Of a stretch of 64,000 nt of DNA, positions 36,729 to 46,401 are shown in pieces. The DNA comes from Bin55 sp963664665 (GTDB taxonomy: Bacteria; Pseudomonadota; Gammaproteobacteria; Pseudomonadales; Azotimanducaceae). The position numbers and the translations under genes are program-made. The notes below the pieces were generated by a model that was given only the letters and a program-made list of their open reading frames with translations, searched no databases and was not told where the DNA came from. Numbering within the stretch: the first letter of the stretch is position 1; every line of letters begins with the position of its first letter. The stretch lies in assembly GCA_963664665.2 (NCBI GenBank), contig CAXXMH010000004.1, positions 310,001-374,000 of the forward strand, written 5' to 3'.

Positions 36729-36945
36729 GCTTCCCTCGTGCGCCGTTTGTTGCCGTCTACGCGAACGCAACATCACGAGCCCCCTGATTTCGCAATCGCC
36801 GCCTTCTTCCTTTGTCCAAATGCTGACCGCGAGTTTTTTAGTGAACGGCGTGCGGTGATCGCACATATCGACGCATTAGAGAGTGCTCTCTCGGCGACCA
36901 TATAGTAGCGATGACGCAGCGATACGCCGGTTCGATCGTTGGTGG

Positions 36946-37293
36946 CTAAAACACTACGTATGTCGCGGCTGATAGCCATGCGATCGCTGTAACGATGATG
37001 GCGAGCCATGACCAGATTCTGTTGCCGTGATATGCCTTGGCCGCCCTGATGATGCCGACCGTAACCACGACTCCGTAGGCGACACCGACGACAGCGACAA
37101 TAACAGCGGCTAATAGCAATAGAGCGCCACCGAACCCGTCATTAGACGACGCCGCGAGTACGGCATTTAATGGACCTGAGACGAGATTTAGGAGTACCGT
37201 CCCAAGGACACCGAACAACCACCAAGTTTTCGCGAGACCGTACTGACCTCGCCACAGCATTGGGATGACGCTATGCCACGAAGCTATGTTCAT
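36946..37293 (-). CDS. Small hypothetical membrane protein
   Basis: I do not recognise this 115-residue protein. It has three strongly hydrophobic segments (about residues 24-45, 55-82 and 95-114) with short charged loops, including RAAKAYHGNRIW before the last helix. It starts with ATG at 37293 and lies downstream of sigma A on the same strand. No family motif is visible. Function unknown; it could be a small inner-membrane protein. Confidence 0.6.
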   Translation of the reverse strand: MNIASWHSVIPMLWRGQYGLAKTWWLFGVLGTVLLNLVSGPLNAVLAASSNDGFGGALLLLAAVIVAVVGVAYGVVVTVGIIRAAKAYHGNRIWSWLAIIVTAIAWLSAATYVVF

Positions 37294-37420
37294 GACCCCA
37301 CACCTTGACCAACGGCTTGTCTGATTATTTGAGATCCCCTCTTGCGCTCACGCGCGATGAGGAGCAGGATGGAATTTCGTGCTAAATCGTCACGCTGAGG
37401 ATTGGATCTCTTCCACGACC

Positions 37421-39379
37421 CTAGCTTGCGAGTAGATCGAAGCCAAAATCCTTCAAAAGGGAACGAATTCGATCCGAATTACTAATGCGTCGCATGGCAT
37501 TCGCCTCGATTTGACGAATACGTTCACGGGTCACGTCAAATTGCTTGCCGACTTCCTCTAGCGTATGGTCCTGATTCATGCCAATGCCAAATCGCATTCG
37601 CAGTACTTGACTTTCGCGAGGATCCATGTCGTCGAGAGTCTCTTTGATGGCATCGGATAGGTTTTGGTGGGCAGTATTGTCGACAGGTGATTGTGTGCTT
37701 GAATCCTCGATGAAGTCGCCAACGGTTGCGTCACCGTCTTCACCTACGGGTTTCTCCATGGACAGAGGTTCACGGCCGATTTCCTGTACGCGCCGAACTT
37801 TCTCCTCGTTGATTTCCATCCGTTCGGATAGCTCTTCAGGTGTAGGTTCACGACCTAGTTCCTGCGTCATTTGTCGTGTAATGCGATTGAGTTTGTTGAT
37901 CGTTTCGATCATGTGCACAGGAACGCGAATCGTTCGCGCGTGGTCAGCGATGGCACGGGTTATCGCCTGACGAATCCACCAGGTTGCATAGGTCGAAAAT
38001 TTGTATCCACGACGATACTCGAATTTGTCAACCGCCTTCATCAAACCGAGGTTGCCTTCTTCGATGAGGTCTAGGAAATGAAGACCCCGATTCGTGTACT
38101 TCTTGGCGATAGACATGACCAAACGTAAGTTTGCTTCGACCATGTCGTTCTTGGCTAGACTCTTTTCTTTAGCGCCATGCCTGACGTTCTCGTGAATTCC
38201 GCGAATGGTCGTGTACTTAAGACCAGGGTTGCGCGTATGTGCTGGTTCAGGTAGCGTAATACCAGTTTTTCGTTTTAGGATAGCTTGAGAGTGACGTTGA
38301 TCTAGTTCTTCTTCACGTATGTATCTATGTGCTCTAAGTATTTCTATTTCGTATTCGGCAAGTTTGCGGCTATATGGTTGTCCGATCGAATGACGCTGGT
38401 ACCAACCGGCAGATGATTCTTTGCCGCGGAACTCTTCCTTGAAGACGTTAATTGGCATGCGACAGCGCCGCACGATTTTCTCGAGCGCACGCTCTTGCTC
38501 CCGAATGTGTCGCCAAGATGTCTCGGCAATTTGACAGACGTGATCATGGTGGACGAGGGTGAACTTGAAGTATTTGAATACCTGCGCCATTTCATCGAGC
38601 GCCTTCACGGCCTCTTTCGTACGCCAATTGCGTTGTTTCGCGAGAATCTTGTGGCATTTGGCATGCGCACGCTTTAGCTCGTCGAACCGTTTCTTGGCTA
38701 AATCTGTATCAGGTCCTTTGCGTTTGTTATCTTTTGTTTCGTCTTTCGGCGTATTGGCGTCGATTTGTTGTGCGGGTTTTACCACCTCCATTGGATTGAG
38801 ATAGCCGACCAACAATTCGCCTAATTTCTTTCTGTTGGTCACGTCCTCATACACTTCGAGGACGTAGTCGACTACTCCAGGAAACGCTGCAACTGCTTCG
38901 AGCTCTTCGCTGATACCCGCTTCCAGACGCTTCGCGATTTCAATTTCTTTCTCGCGTGTTAAAAGCCCGACCTTACCCATTTCTCGCATATACATGCGAA
39001 GGGGATCGGTGGTGCGCCCGGTCTGATTCTTCTCTATCGCCGTTAGCGCTGCGTTAAGCTGCTCTTCCTCTAACAGCTCGTCGTCGCTTGCCGACGCTTC
39101 GTTGCCTTGAAGGAGATCTTCTTCTGTTGGTGGAGATTCAAAGACCTTTATGCCCGCGTCCTTGATATCGGCGACAAATTCTTCGAATACAACACTTATG
39201 TCGCTATCGTCATCGCCTACATCGATAAAGTCCGTAATCTCCTCGTAGGTCACATAGCCTTGTTCTCGAGCTTTCGCCAAGAACTCAATTGAGTCGGTAA
39301 CGGAATCGGTGCTTTCGCGTGTTGCTATCGCCGTTTGCTGGGAATCTTGGATTGAGGTAGCCCGGGCCTGCTTTGCCAT
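37421..39379 (-). CDS. rpoD: Sigma A: RpoD-type primary sigma factor (paralogue 1)
   Basis: The 652-residue protein has full sigma-70 architecture. Region 1.1 is about residues 30-90 (EQGYVTYEEITDFI), region 1.2 about 123-152 (DPLRMYMREMG), and the long non-conserved region about 153-405. Region 2 includes YATWWIRQAITR (464-475), and the region 4.2 helix-turn-helix is about 605-631 (VTRERIRQIEANAMRR). Residues for -10 and -35 recognition match E. coli. Where E. coli has Q406 (core-binding region 2.2), K593 and R599, it has Glu, Asn and Ser. It is the last of four sigma genes in the cluster and about three-quarters identical to sigma C. Confidence 0.95.
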   Translation of the reverse strand: MAKQARATSIQDSQQTAIATRESTDSVTDSIEFLAKAREQGYVTYEEITDFIDVGDDDSDISVVFEEFVADIKDAGIKVFESPPTEEDLLQGNEASASDDELLEEEQLNAALTAIEKNQTGRTTDPLRMYMREMGKVGLLTREKEIEIAKRLEAGISEELEAVAAFPGVVDYVLEVYEDVTNRKKLGELLVGYLNPMEVVKPAQQIDANTPKDETKDNKRKGPDTDLAKKRFDELKRAHAKCHKILAKQRNWRTKEAVKALDEMAQVFKYFKFTLVHHDHVCQIAETSWRHIREQERALEKIVRRCRMPINVFKEEFRGKESSAGWYQRHSIGQPYSRKLAEYEIEILRAHRYIREEELDQRHSQAILKRKTGITLPEPAHTRNPGLKYTTIRGIHENVRHGAKEKSLAKNDMVEANLRLVMSIAKKYTNRGLHFLDLIEEGNLGLMKAVDKFEYRRGYKFSTYATWWIRQAITRAIADHARTIRVPVHMIETINKLNRITRQMTQELGREPTPEELSERMEINEEKVRRVQEIGREPLSMEKPVGEDGDATVGDFIEDSSTQSPVDNTAHQNLSDAIKETLDDMDPRESQVLRMRFGIGMNQDHTLEEVGKQFDVTRERIRQIEANAMRRISNSDRIRSLLKDFGFDLLAS

Positions 39380-39845
39380 GCGTCTCTAGGAATTTGGAGA
39401 AGAGGCGCTATTTTAAGAAGGAAAACGGGAAGATGATGGTGCGTATTTGTCTGCACCATTTTGAAACAAAATAGCTGGATTGATTGGTCAGTGCTTGTCT
39501 TACGTGACAGATTGACGATTCGAACCCGATTTAGGTTCATACATATGTATGGTGTGAACTTTAAAGTGAGGGGTCCGACCAAAATATGGAATCTAGCTGT
39601 AGGTGTCATTAATCGAGTGGCCCAGTCACGTTGAGAGCACGGACCTTGACGTTCGACCCGCAATTCAATGATCTCAGGACTTTGCTAGCTTCGACTAGCA
39701 CAAACTGTATGTATGAAAGTTTGTACCAGATCAAAAGGTGTTTTTGCGATTACATTCTAAAGTTTAGGTGATTCTGATTATTTCGTTAGCGAAATTCCTT
39801 TTTTCGTATAAAAAGTCACGCTGGCAACCACACCTGAGAAAGGTT
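39380..39845. other. 466-bp gap between sigma A and sigma B with two palindromes
   Basis: No gene is seen. A perfect 14-bp palindrome CATACATATGTATG lies at 39538-39551 inside a looser repeat (GTTCA...TGAAC). An ACAAACT/AGTTTGT hairpin lies at 39700-39724. Either could be an operator or an RNA structure in the sigma A leader. I find no clear -35/-10 pair. Confidence 0.5.
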
Positions 39846-41549
39846 CTATAAATACGGTTCCAACAATGGTGTATATCTTGGTTGTCGTAGGCGACGAAGC
39901 GCCTTCACCGTAATCTGTCGTACACGATTACTGGAGATTCCAAGTTCGCGGGCAATCTCTGCTGTGGACATATCTGACGTACGCCCGATCCCATACCGCA
40001 ACGACAAAATCTGCGTCTCTCGAGTCGTGAGATCCGCTAGTGTCAGCTCTACGGCGTCACGTAGTCCCTGTTCCAGAGCCAATTGTTCTGGCGATGGCAC
40101 GCTCTCACTGACGAGCGTATCTACAAGGGTCGTGTCGTCTTCATCACTATTTGGCTCGTCGATCGAGACGGCGTTGTGCTCATAGAGGACAACATCGCGA
40201 ACCTGCTGCACGCTTAGTCCTGTTTCGTCTGCTAGTTCACCTAGCTTCGGTTCGCGTCCGAGCGTTTGCGTTAATCGCATGCGGGCGCGTCCGACAGTGC
40301 GGATGGATTGCGTCAGACTCGTAGGCAACTTCACGGTACGTCCAAACTCGTTCAGTGCCTGGGTAATCGCCTGACGAATCCACCAAGTTGCGTACGTTGA
40401 GAACTTGAACCCGCGAGTGTAGTCGTACTTCTCTGCTGCGCGGATTAGACCGAGATTTCCTTCCTGAATGAGATCGAGTAAGAACGCGCCGTGACTGCTA
40501 TAGGTTTGTGCAACGCGCATCACTAGCCTTAGATTGCCCGAGATAAGCCCATTCTTCGCTATTCGGAATTTGCGAATAGCGTCACTTAGAAGCCGATCGC
40601 GGCCAAGGATCTCAACATACGTCAAACCACTTTGTTTCTCAACAGTGTGTAGTGTCCGGTGTGATCGTTCGATGATGTGCATGTGCGCGATTAGATTCCT
40701 GCGCTCATCAATTGGTAGATCGTCGATTACGTCTCCGAGCGGGTGCATCGTCAAGCGAGGCTGGATGTATTCGAGGTACGCGGTGTCTGACATACCAGCC
40801 GTAAGACAAATTGACTTGACACGTGCAAGGGCGTTCTCGGTCTTTGCGACGAGATCCTTAAAGGTGTCGAGAAGAGCCGTGTAATGGTTGGTTGCGAATT
40901 TGAACAGACGAAACGAATCTTCGAGCCCGGTTCGTAGTTCGCGTTTCCGTTTGTTTTCTGGCGTGGCAAAGTAAGCGGCTGAAGTAGATTCGAAGAGCTT
41001 GATTCGTTGCCGTAAAGTTTCTTGGTTTATCGGATCTTCGCGTTCATTATTCCCGGAGTTCCCGTTAGGACGTTCAACTTCCGGCAGATCCTCTACATGA
41101 TCCAGGAATCCTGCAAAGAGCCGGTTTAACTGGCCGTTCTCTAGATGTCTCGTCATTAATTCGCGAGATCTTTCGTTCACGCACTTGACAGGCGCAATTG
41201 CCGCAAGCGCTTCGCTCATGGCCGCGTTCATCGCTCGCGCGTAGGCTAGTTCTTCGTCTCGGGAGAGTAGGTTGAACCCGCCTACGTCCCGCATATAGAT
41301 CTGAGTGTTTTCTCGAACTGATCCCCGTTCGCGCTCTTCGATCTCTTCAACGATTCTTGCTTCTTCGTCGCGCTCAAAGCCGACGACATCGATGCCGATC
41401 TCAATCAATCGATGAGCGAGCTCTGAATACTGCTCATCATGTAAATCTGTATGTAGACGAGCGAACGCGCAAATGTCATTCATCGAGACACGCCCATCCT
41501 CTGCCACGTATTGGCTTAGATGGTCTACTGCTTGTTCGAAGGTTTTCAC
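39846..41549 (-). CDS. Sigma B: divergent sigma-70 factor with RpoD-like layout
   Basis: The 567-residue protein has a region 1.1-like N-terminus (residues 1-60), region 1.2 (about 80-110, ENTQIYMRDVG), a long non-conserved region and region 2 with LIQEGNLGLIRA and STYATWWIRQAITQAL. It ends with region 4. In the -35 recognition helix, the positions of E. coli R584 and E585 are Ser and Asn (ISSNRVRQI), so promoter choice may differ. The -10 residues Gln and Thr are kept. GTG start at 41549. It lies between dnaG and sigma A and resembles sigma D most. Confidence 0.92.
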   Translation of the reverse strand: MKTFEQAVDHLSQYVAEDGRVSMNDICAFARLHTDLHDEQYSELAHRLIEIGIDVVGFERDEEARIVEEIEERERGSVRENTQIYMRDVGGFNLLSRDEELAYARAMNAAMSEALAAIAPVKCVNERSRELMTRHLENGQLNRLFAGFLDHVEDLPEVERPNGNSGNNEREDPINQETLRQRIKLFESTSAAYFATPENKRKRELRTGLEDSFRLFKFATNHYTALLDTFKDLVAKTENALARVKSICLTAGMSDTAYLEYIQPRLTMHPLGDVIDDLPIDERRNLIAHMHIIERSHRTLHTVEKQSGLTYVEILGRDRLLSDAIRKFRIAKNGLISGNLRLVMRVAQTYSSHGAFLLDLIQEGNLGLIRAAEKYDYTRGFKFSTYATWWIRQAITQALNEFGRTVKLPTSLTQSIRTVGRARMRLTQTLGREPKLGELADETGLSVQQVRDVVLYEHNAVSIDEPNSDEDDTTLVDTLVSESVPSPEQLALEQGLRDAVELTLADLTTRETQILSLRYGIGRTSDMSTAEIARELGISSNRVRQITVKALRRLRQPRYTPLLEPYL

Positions 41550-41711
41550 GTAGAAAGTAATCCGCCTACGAATTTACCGCGCTCAACGTTTGACACGCAA
41601 TTTAGTCTCAATTTCCCGAATTATCCAACGAATGTAAATTAAATACGAGCTCTCACGAGGTCGAATTAACGTAATCGACGACTGGGTATTTCCAGTCTAA
41701 CTGTACCTCGG

Positions 41712-43514
41712 TTAAGTTCCCTCTTCGTCGTCTCTTGCTCGACTCAATCGTTTCAGTTGGGACCTGCGCTCAACTTCCGTCTCTTTTGCGGTAATAAACG
41801 AATCAACGCCATCGACAAACTGCTCAAGCGTCTCGTCGGCATCCACCATTGCGTGCGCGTTCGATTGGTCATACGTTTCGGACAGATATCTCGCAAACCA
41901 CTCATCATCTTGGAATGAGTTGATTAACCCACCAACGTCGGTAAAACCGTGACGGTCGATCTCTGACCAAAGTCGTGTCATCGGATCATCCTTCGCAACT
42001 TTGGTGAGTCGGATTAAGAGGTCTCGATGATTCGACAGGCTTCCCCAAATCCGAGGCGCGCAGAGTAATTGACTTACGCGCCGTCGGGTATTGATCTCAT
42101 CGTAAAAACGCTCGGATCGACTGATAGCAGGCTCAGGTTCGTGCCATTCGTCCATATGACCGTCGTCAAATGGAGGAACGACGGGTTCTTGTTCCGGAGA
42201 TGCTGGAGCGAGTAGCTGTTCCATGTTCACGTCGTCCGGGAAGCATCTAGCGACTTCCTGAGCGAGTATGGCGCGAAACGAATCGTGTTTAACGCCACGA
42301 ATCAGAGCTTTGGCTCTATCCACGAACTTCGCCTTCTGTTCGATACTTGAAAAGCTCCGATCGTTAGTCTCGAGAAGCGTATCGACGAAATAGTCAGCGA
42401 CGTGCTGTGCATTGTTAATTAGATCTTGGAACGTTTTCGTACCGTTCGCTCTGACAAAGCTATCTGGGTCTTCCCCATCGGGAAGGAACACAAACTTCAC
42501 CGATTTCTCATCAGTCAAAGCTGCTAAAGCCGATTCGAGTGCTCGTTTGGCAGCGGTTCGCCCTGCATCGTCACCGTCGAAGCAGCAAACGACTTCGTTC
42601 GTAAACCAGAACATCGTTTGGAAGTGTGCATCGTTCGATGCGGTGCCGAGTGCGGCAACGGCGTTTGGAATTCCATTCTGAGCGAGTGCGACCACATCCA
42701 TGTATCCCTCAACGAGGATTAGTCGCTCAGGACGCCGTGCGGACTGCAACGCCTCAAACATTCCGTACAGTTCACGACTCTTAGAGAACACCTTAGTTTG
42801 TTTGGTGTTCAAATACTTAGGCTCTACATCTTCGTCGAGTACTCGGCCACCGAATCCGACCACATTGCCCTGACGATTTCGTATTGGGAAAATCAGTCGG
42901 TTTCGATAACGGTCATAGATCGAATTCCTCTCAGCATTGTTGACCAGCACATCTGCATCAATAAGCAGCTGTTCACTCGTGTCGTTGAAATGGTCTTTTA
43001 AACCGGTCCATGAGTTAGGCGCGAAGCCGATTTGAAACCGCTCGACGGCAGTCCGGTCAATCCCGCGTTTCTGAAGGTAGCGTTTGACCGTTGAATCGCG
43101 ACCCGCTTGTTCAAGCTGCTGTCTGAAGAACCTAGCGCTTTTATCGAGGACATCAAGCAGTGCACGCTGTTCTTCGGTTAGCTCAGTACCACCTCGACGT
43201 TCTGGGAGAGGAACGCCTAGAAATTGCGCGACTTCCTTTACAGCGTCTGGAAAGCTATCGCCGTTGTGTTCCATCAAGAAGTTGAATACGGAACCATTCT
43301 TCTGACATCCGAAGCAATAGAAACTGCCGTCGTTGCGAATATAGAACGAAGGTTTGGAGTCCTTGTGAAAAGGACACACGGCGCGATAGCGGTCGCCGCT
43401 TTTCTCGACTTTAAGAAACCGGCTTAGAAATGCTGGGCCATCGATACGTTGCGTTAGTTGGTCGAGGAACTCGCGTCCAAAGTAACCGGGTCGGTTTGTA
43501 GCTGGGTCCGCCAT
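41712..43514 (-). CDS. dnaG: DNA primase
   Basis: DnaG makes RNA primers at the replication fork. The 600-residue protein has the CHC2 zinc-binding domain with Cys47, His50, Cys67 and Cys70. The TOPRIM core shows LILVEGYMDVVALA and CFDGDDAGRTAAKRA, and there is a C-terminal DnaB-binding domain. It follows rpsU, as in the classic rpsU-dnaG-rpoD operon. Downstream, however, come two sigma genes in place of one. Confidence 0.97.
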   Translation of the reverse strand: MADPATNRPGYFGREFLDQLTQRIDGPAFLSRFLKVEKSGDRYRAVCPFHKDSKPSFYIRNDGSFYCFGCQKNGSVFNFLMEHNGDSFPDAVKEVAQFLGVPLPERRGGTELTEEQRALLDVLDKSARFFRQQLEQAGRDSTVKRYLQKRGIDRTAVERFQIGFAPNSWTGLKDHFNDTSEQLLIDADVLVNNAERNSIYDRYRNRLIFPIRNRQGNVVGFGGRVLDEDVEPKYLNTKQTKVFSKSRELYGMFEALQSARRPERLILVEGYMDVVALAQNGIPNAVAALGTASNDAHFQTMFWFTNEVVCCFDGDDAGRTAAKRALESALAALTDEKSVKFVFLPDGEDPDSFVRANGTKTFQDLINNAQHVADYFVDTLLETNDRSFSSIEQKAKFVDRAKALIRGVKHDSFRAILAQEVARCFPDDVNMEQLLAPASPEQEPVVPPFDDGHMDEWHEPEPAISRSERFYDEINTRRRVSQLLCAPRIWGSLSNHRDLLIRLTKVAKDDPMTRLWSEIDRHGFTDVGGLINSFQDDEWFARYLSETYDQSNAHAMVDADETLEQFVDGVDSFITAKETEVERRSQLKRLSRARDDEEGT

Positions 43515-43620
43515 CAGCCGCTAAATATAAGGTGAGACGAACGATCTGTTAATTAAGAATCGTGCCACACGATGCACAAGTCACGTGCGCTGCTCTCGTC
43601 AGAGCCTAAGTGTTAAGTAA

Positions 43621-43836
43621 TTAGTGAAGCCGCTCAAATCTACGGGCTTCGCGACTGATTTTCTTCTGCAGTCGTTTCTTTGCCGCAGCTTCCTTACGTT
43701 TACGCACCGTGGTTGGTTTCTCGTAGTACTCGCGTCGGCGTGCCTCTGACAATATCCCTGCTTTTTCGCAAGCTCGCTTAAACCTTCGTAAGGCCAAATC
43801 GAATGATTCGCTGTCTCGAACCTTAATTGAGGGCAT
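43621..43836 (-). CDS. rpsU: 30S ribosomal protein S21
   Basis: S21 is a small basic 30S protein that aids initiation. The 71-residue product has the exact family length and pattern: MPSIKVRDSESFDLALRRFKR at the start and a Lys/Arg-rich C-terminus ending RRFERLH. It lies 48 bp after sigma C and 106 bp before dnaG, so it may be read from both an upstream sigma transcript and its own promoter. Confidence 0.97.
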   Translation of the reverse strand: MPSIKVRDSESFDLALRRFKRACEKAGILSEARRREYYEKPTTVRKRKEAAAKKRLQKKISREARRFERLH

Positions 43837-43884
43837 GTACTGGCTCAGATTTTTAGGGCGAGTAATTTTAAGCAGTAAGACGGC

Positions 43885-45819
43885 TTAGGTTAGATGAATG
43901 AAATCTTCTGCGAGCACTTTCGCCGCTAGTGAGTTTTGAATTCGACGCATCGCGGTGGCTTCGATTTGACGAATGCGTTCACGCGTGACGTCGAATTGTT
44001 TGCCGACTTCCTCTAGCGTATGGTCCTGGTTCATCCCAATACCAAATCGCATGCAGAGTACTTGGCGTTCGCGCGGGTCCAGCTCGTTGAGGATCACTTC
44101 TATCACATTGCGAAGATTCTCATAGGCGGTGACGTCTATAGGGGTTCTGGTGTTGTTATCTTCAATGAAATCACCAACCGTTGCGTCGCCATCTTCACCT
44201 AATGGTCGTTCCATGGAAACGGGTTCGCGCCCGATTTCTTGCACACGTCGCACGCGATCGTCGTTGATCTCCATGCGTTCTGCTAGCTCTTCCGAGTTTG
44301 GTTCCCGACCCAGCTCTTGCGTCATCTGTCGTGTGACGCGGTTGAGCTTATTGATTGTCTCGATCATGTGTACCGGAACACGAATGGTGCGAGCGTGGTC
44401 GGCAATGGATCGCGTGATCGCCTGTCTGATCCACCACGTTGCATAGGTTGAGAACTTAAATCCGCGACGATACTCGAACTTATCGACCGCTTTCATGAGA
44501 CCGAGATTGCCTTCTTCGATTAAATCAAGGAAGTGCAAGCCTCGATTGGTGTATTTCTTAGCGATAGACATCACAAGTCGGAGATTCGCTTCGACCATGT
44601 TGTTTTTCGCTAGGCTGCGTTTTTTACGGCCCGTTCGAACGCGCTGATGAATCTCACAGATCGAGGCATACGTCGTGTGGTTGTGAGCCATGCTTAAGCG
44701 ACGATCTTGCGAGATCGTCGACTTTCGCTTCATTGCATTAACGGAGTAGCGTTGATCAGTTTCCTCTTCACGGATACAGCGATGTGCGCGTGACAACTCG
44801 ATTTCGTATTTCGCAAGTCGTTTACTGTATGGGTGATTAGCTTTGATATGACGCTTGAGCCACGCGGATGATGATTCCTTCCCCTCAAATTCCTTTTGGA
44901 AGACCTCGAGCGACATTCGACACCGTCTGACGAGCTTTCGTAACTCACGTTCCTGTTGCCGGACGCGTTGCCATGACAACTCCGCCATTTCGCAGATGTG
45001 ATCGTGATGAGGCTGAGTGAACTTGAAGAACTTAAAGATCCGAGCAAGTGTGCCTAGCGCTTTCTTCGATTCTTCGCTTTGCCACGAGTTTTGTGTCGCG
45101 ATGACTCGTTGCGCCTTTCGATAGGCGCGGCGTAGTTTGGTGAAGCGCTTCTTTGCTTCAACAACATCCGGTCCTTTGCGCTTGTTCGTCTGGCTAGGAT
45201 CCTTAGGCGTGTTCGCGTCAATCTGCTTCGCCTGGGGTACATGCTCCATAGGATCGAGATAGCCAACAAGCAACTCGCCTAGTTTGTTGCGTTTCGTGAC
45301 ATCCTCGTAGACATTCAAGATGTATTCGACGACTCCGGGAAAGAAGGCTAGCGCCTCTAGCTCATCGCTAATGCCCGATTCAAGTCGACGCGCAATCTCA
45401 ATTTCTTCGTCGCGGGTGAGCAATCCAACTGCTCCCATTTCGCGCATGTACATGCGAAGCGGATCGGTGGTACGACCCGTGACGTTTTTCTCGATTGCAA
45501 TGAGGGCTGCGCTGAGCTGTTCTTCTTCCAGCTCGTCGTCGTCACTTGAAGACGGATCATTGCCTTGGAGCAGATCTTCTTCAGTAGGCGGGGTTTCAAA
45601 TACACGTATGCCAGCGTCTTTGATGTCAGCGACGAACTCTTCGAAGATGAGACCGATATCGCTGTCATCCTCGCCGACATCAATAAAGTCGGTAATTTCC
45701 TCATACGTGACGTAGCCCTGTTCGCGAGCTCGCTCAAGAAACGTAATTAATTCGGTAGGTGGGTTGTCCTTGCTATCAAATGAATTGGTCAGCTGGGAGT
45801 CAGTTTCTGAACTTGGCAT
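43885..45819 (-). CDS. Sigma C: second RpoD-type sigma factor (paralogue 2)
   Basis: The 644-residue protein is a close paralogue of sigma A along its whole length, including region 1.1 (REQGYVTYEEITDFI), region 1.2, the long non-conserved region and region 4. It shares the E. coli Q406-to-Glu change (LIEEGN). At positions of K593 and R599 it has Thr and Gln (EATAMRRIQNS). Recognition residues for -10 and -35 are intact, so both A and C should read similar promoters. No frameshift is present. It lies directly upstream of rpsU, where tsaD or nothing is expected. Confidence 0.95.
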   Translation of the reverse strand: MPSSETDSQLTNSFDSKDNPPTELITFLERAREQGYVTYEEITDFIDVGEDDSDIGLIFEEFVADIKDAGIRVFETPPTEEDLLQGNDPSSSDDDELEEEQLSAALIAIEKNVTGRTTDPLRMYMREMGAVGLLTRDEEIEIARRLESGISDELEALAFFPGVVEYILNVYEDVTKRNKLGELLVGYLDPMEHVPQAKQIDANTPKDPSQTNKRKGPDVVEAKKRFTKLRRAYRKAQRVIATQNSWQSEESKKALGTLARIFKFFKFTQPHHDHICEMAELSWQRVRQQERELRKLVRRCRMSLEVFQKEFEGKESSSAWLKRHIKANHPYSKRLAKYEIELSRAHRCIREEETDQRYSVNAMKRKSTISQDRRLSMAHNHTTYASICEIHQRVRTGRKKRSLAKNNMVEANLRLVMSIAKKYTNRGLHFLDLIEEGNLGLMKAVDKFEYRRGFKFSTYATWWIRQAITRSIADHARTIRVPVHMIETINKLNRVTRQMTQELGREPNSEELAERMEINDDRVRRVQEIGREPVSMERPLGEDGDATVGDFIEDNNTRTPIDVTAYENLRNVIEVILNELDPRERQVLCMRFGIGMNQDHTLEEVGKQFDVTRERIRQIEATAMRRIQNSLAAKVLAEDFIHLT

Positions 45820-45832
45820 TCGACGCGCAACG

Positions 45833-45856
45833 GGATGGTAGCTTCACCATCCTCCT
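45833..45856 (-). promoter_or_regulatory. Hairpin between an AGGAGG site and the sigma C start
   Basis: On the minus strand, AGGAGG (45856-45851) is the only strong Shine-Dalgarno and lies 31 bases from the ATG at 45819. A 7-bp hairpin GGATGGT-GAAGCT-ACCATCC sits between them and shares two G with AGGAGG. Folding would bring the site to about 13 bases from the start, so it may control translation. Confidence 0.4.
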
Positions 45857-46360
45857 AATCTTTAACAAGTAGATCGCTACAGGTTTGGCATGAGCGATTG
45901 GGAAAAGTGTATTCACAAATCAAGCGACGCACAATCCAAACGGTCCCGATTTGAGAAATCAATCTTTGAATGAAGTTTAACGAGCGCTAATACACCGAAC
46001 TGAAGTCAATTCGAATAAGGCGCATTTGCTGAGGAATCACTCTGTCGGAATGCTCTTGACACATCGTGTATGTCGATTGACATCATAGTGAGCGTTTGCA
46101 CCGGTGTATCCATGATCCGAAGGTCCGGTTTGAGCTGTCATGAGCCGGCTTTACGTTAGGGGTGACGTCATTCAAAGCATCGTAACTGCGAAGGTTCTGA
46201 GCGGTTATTTCGCGAGACCTATTTGAGGCGATCAGAGTTGCGTTAGCTCACTCAGTCGTTGCGACACGAACGTGTTATCTCACCGAGGTGGTAAACGCGG
46301 CATCATCTCACGGAGCGCCGTCGGCAAATCCGTAGAGCTAATTGGGATTGTTTCGAAGAA

Positions 46361-46386
46361 CCGAACCCGTGCTCGCACGGATTCGG
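46361..46386 (-). terminator. Hairpin after sigma D, possible terminator
   Basis: An 11-bp stem with one mismatch (CCGAACCCGTG / CACGGATTCGG on the plus strand) lies 16 bp past the sigma D stop. The run after it is only TTCTTC on the transcript, so termination would be partial. Confidence 0.35.
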
Positions 46387-46401
46387 TATCGCGTCAAACC
46401 T

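Larger units (their letters stand above)
45820..46401. other. 582-bp gap between sigma C and sigma D
   Basis: No gene or known RNA is seen. It holds the hairpin at the sigma C ribosome-binding site and a hairpin just after sigma D, annotated separately. The rest may contain the sigma C promoter, but I find no consensus hexamers. Confidence 0.5.

Noticed and set aside
36573..36866. A minus-strand ORF across the tRNA and intron
   Set aside because: It reads through a tRNA exon, the intron and a terminator; the product resembles nothing and the RNA features explain the sequence.
45320..45715. A serine-rich plus-strand ORF opposite sigma C
   Set aside because: It is an antisense shadow of the acidic region 1 coding sequence.
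43885..45819. The second rpoD as a decaying duplicate
   Set aside because: Sigma C has no stop or frameshift and keeps all promoter-recognition residues, so it is probably functional.
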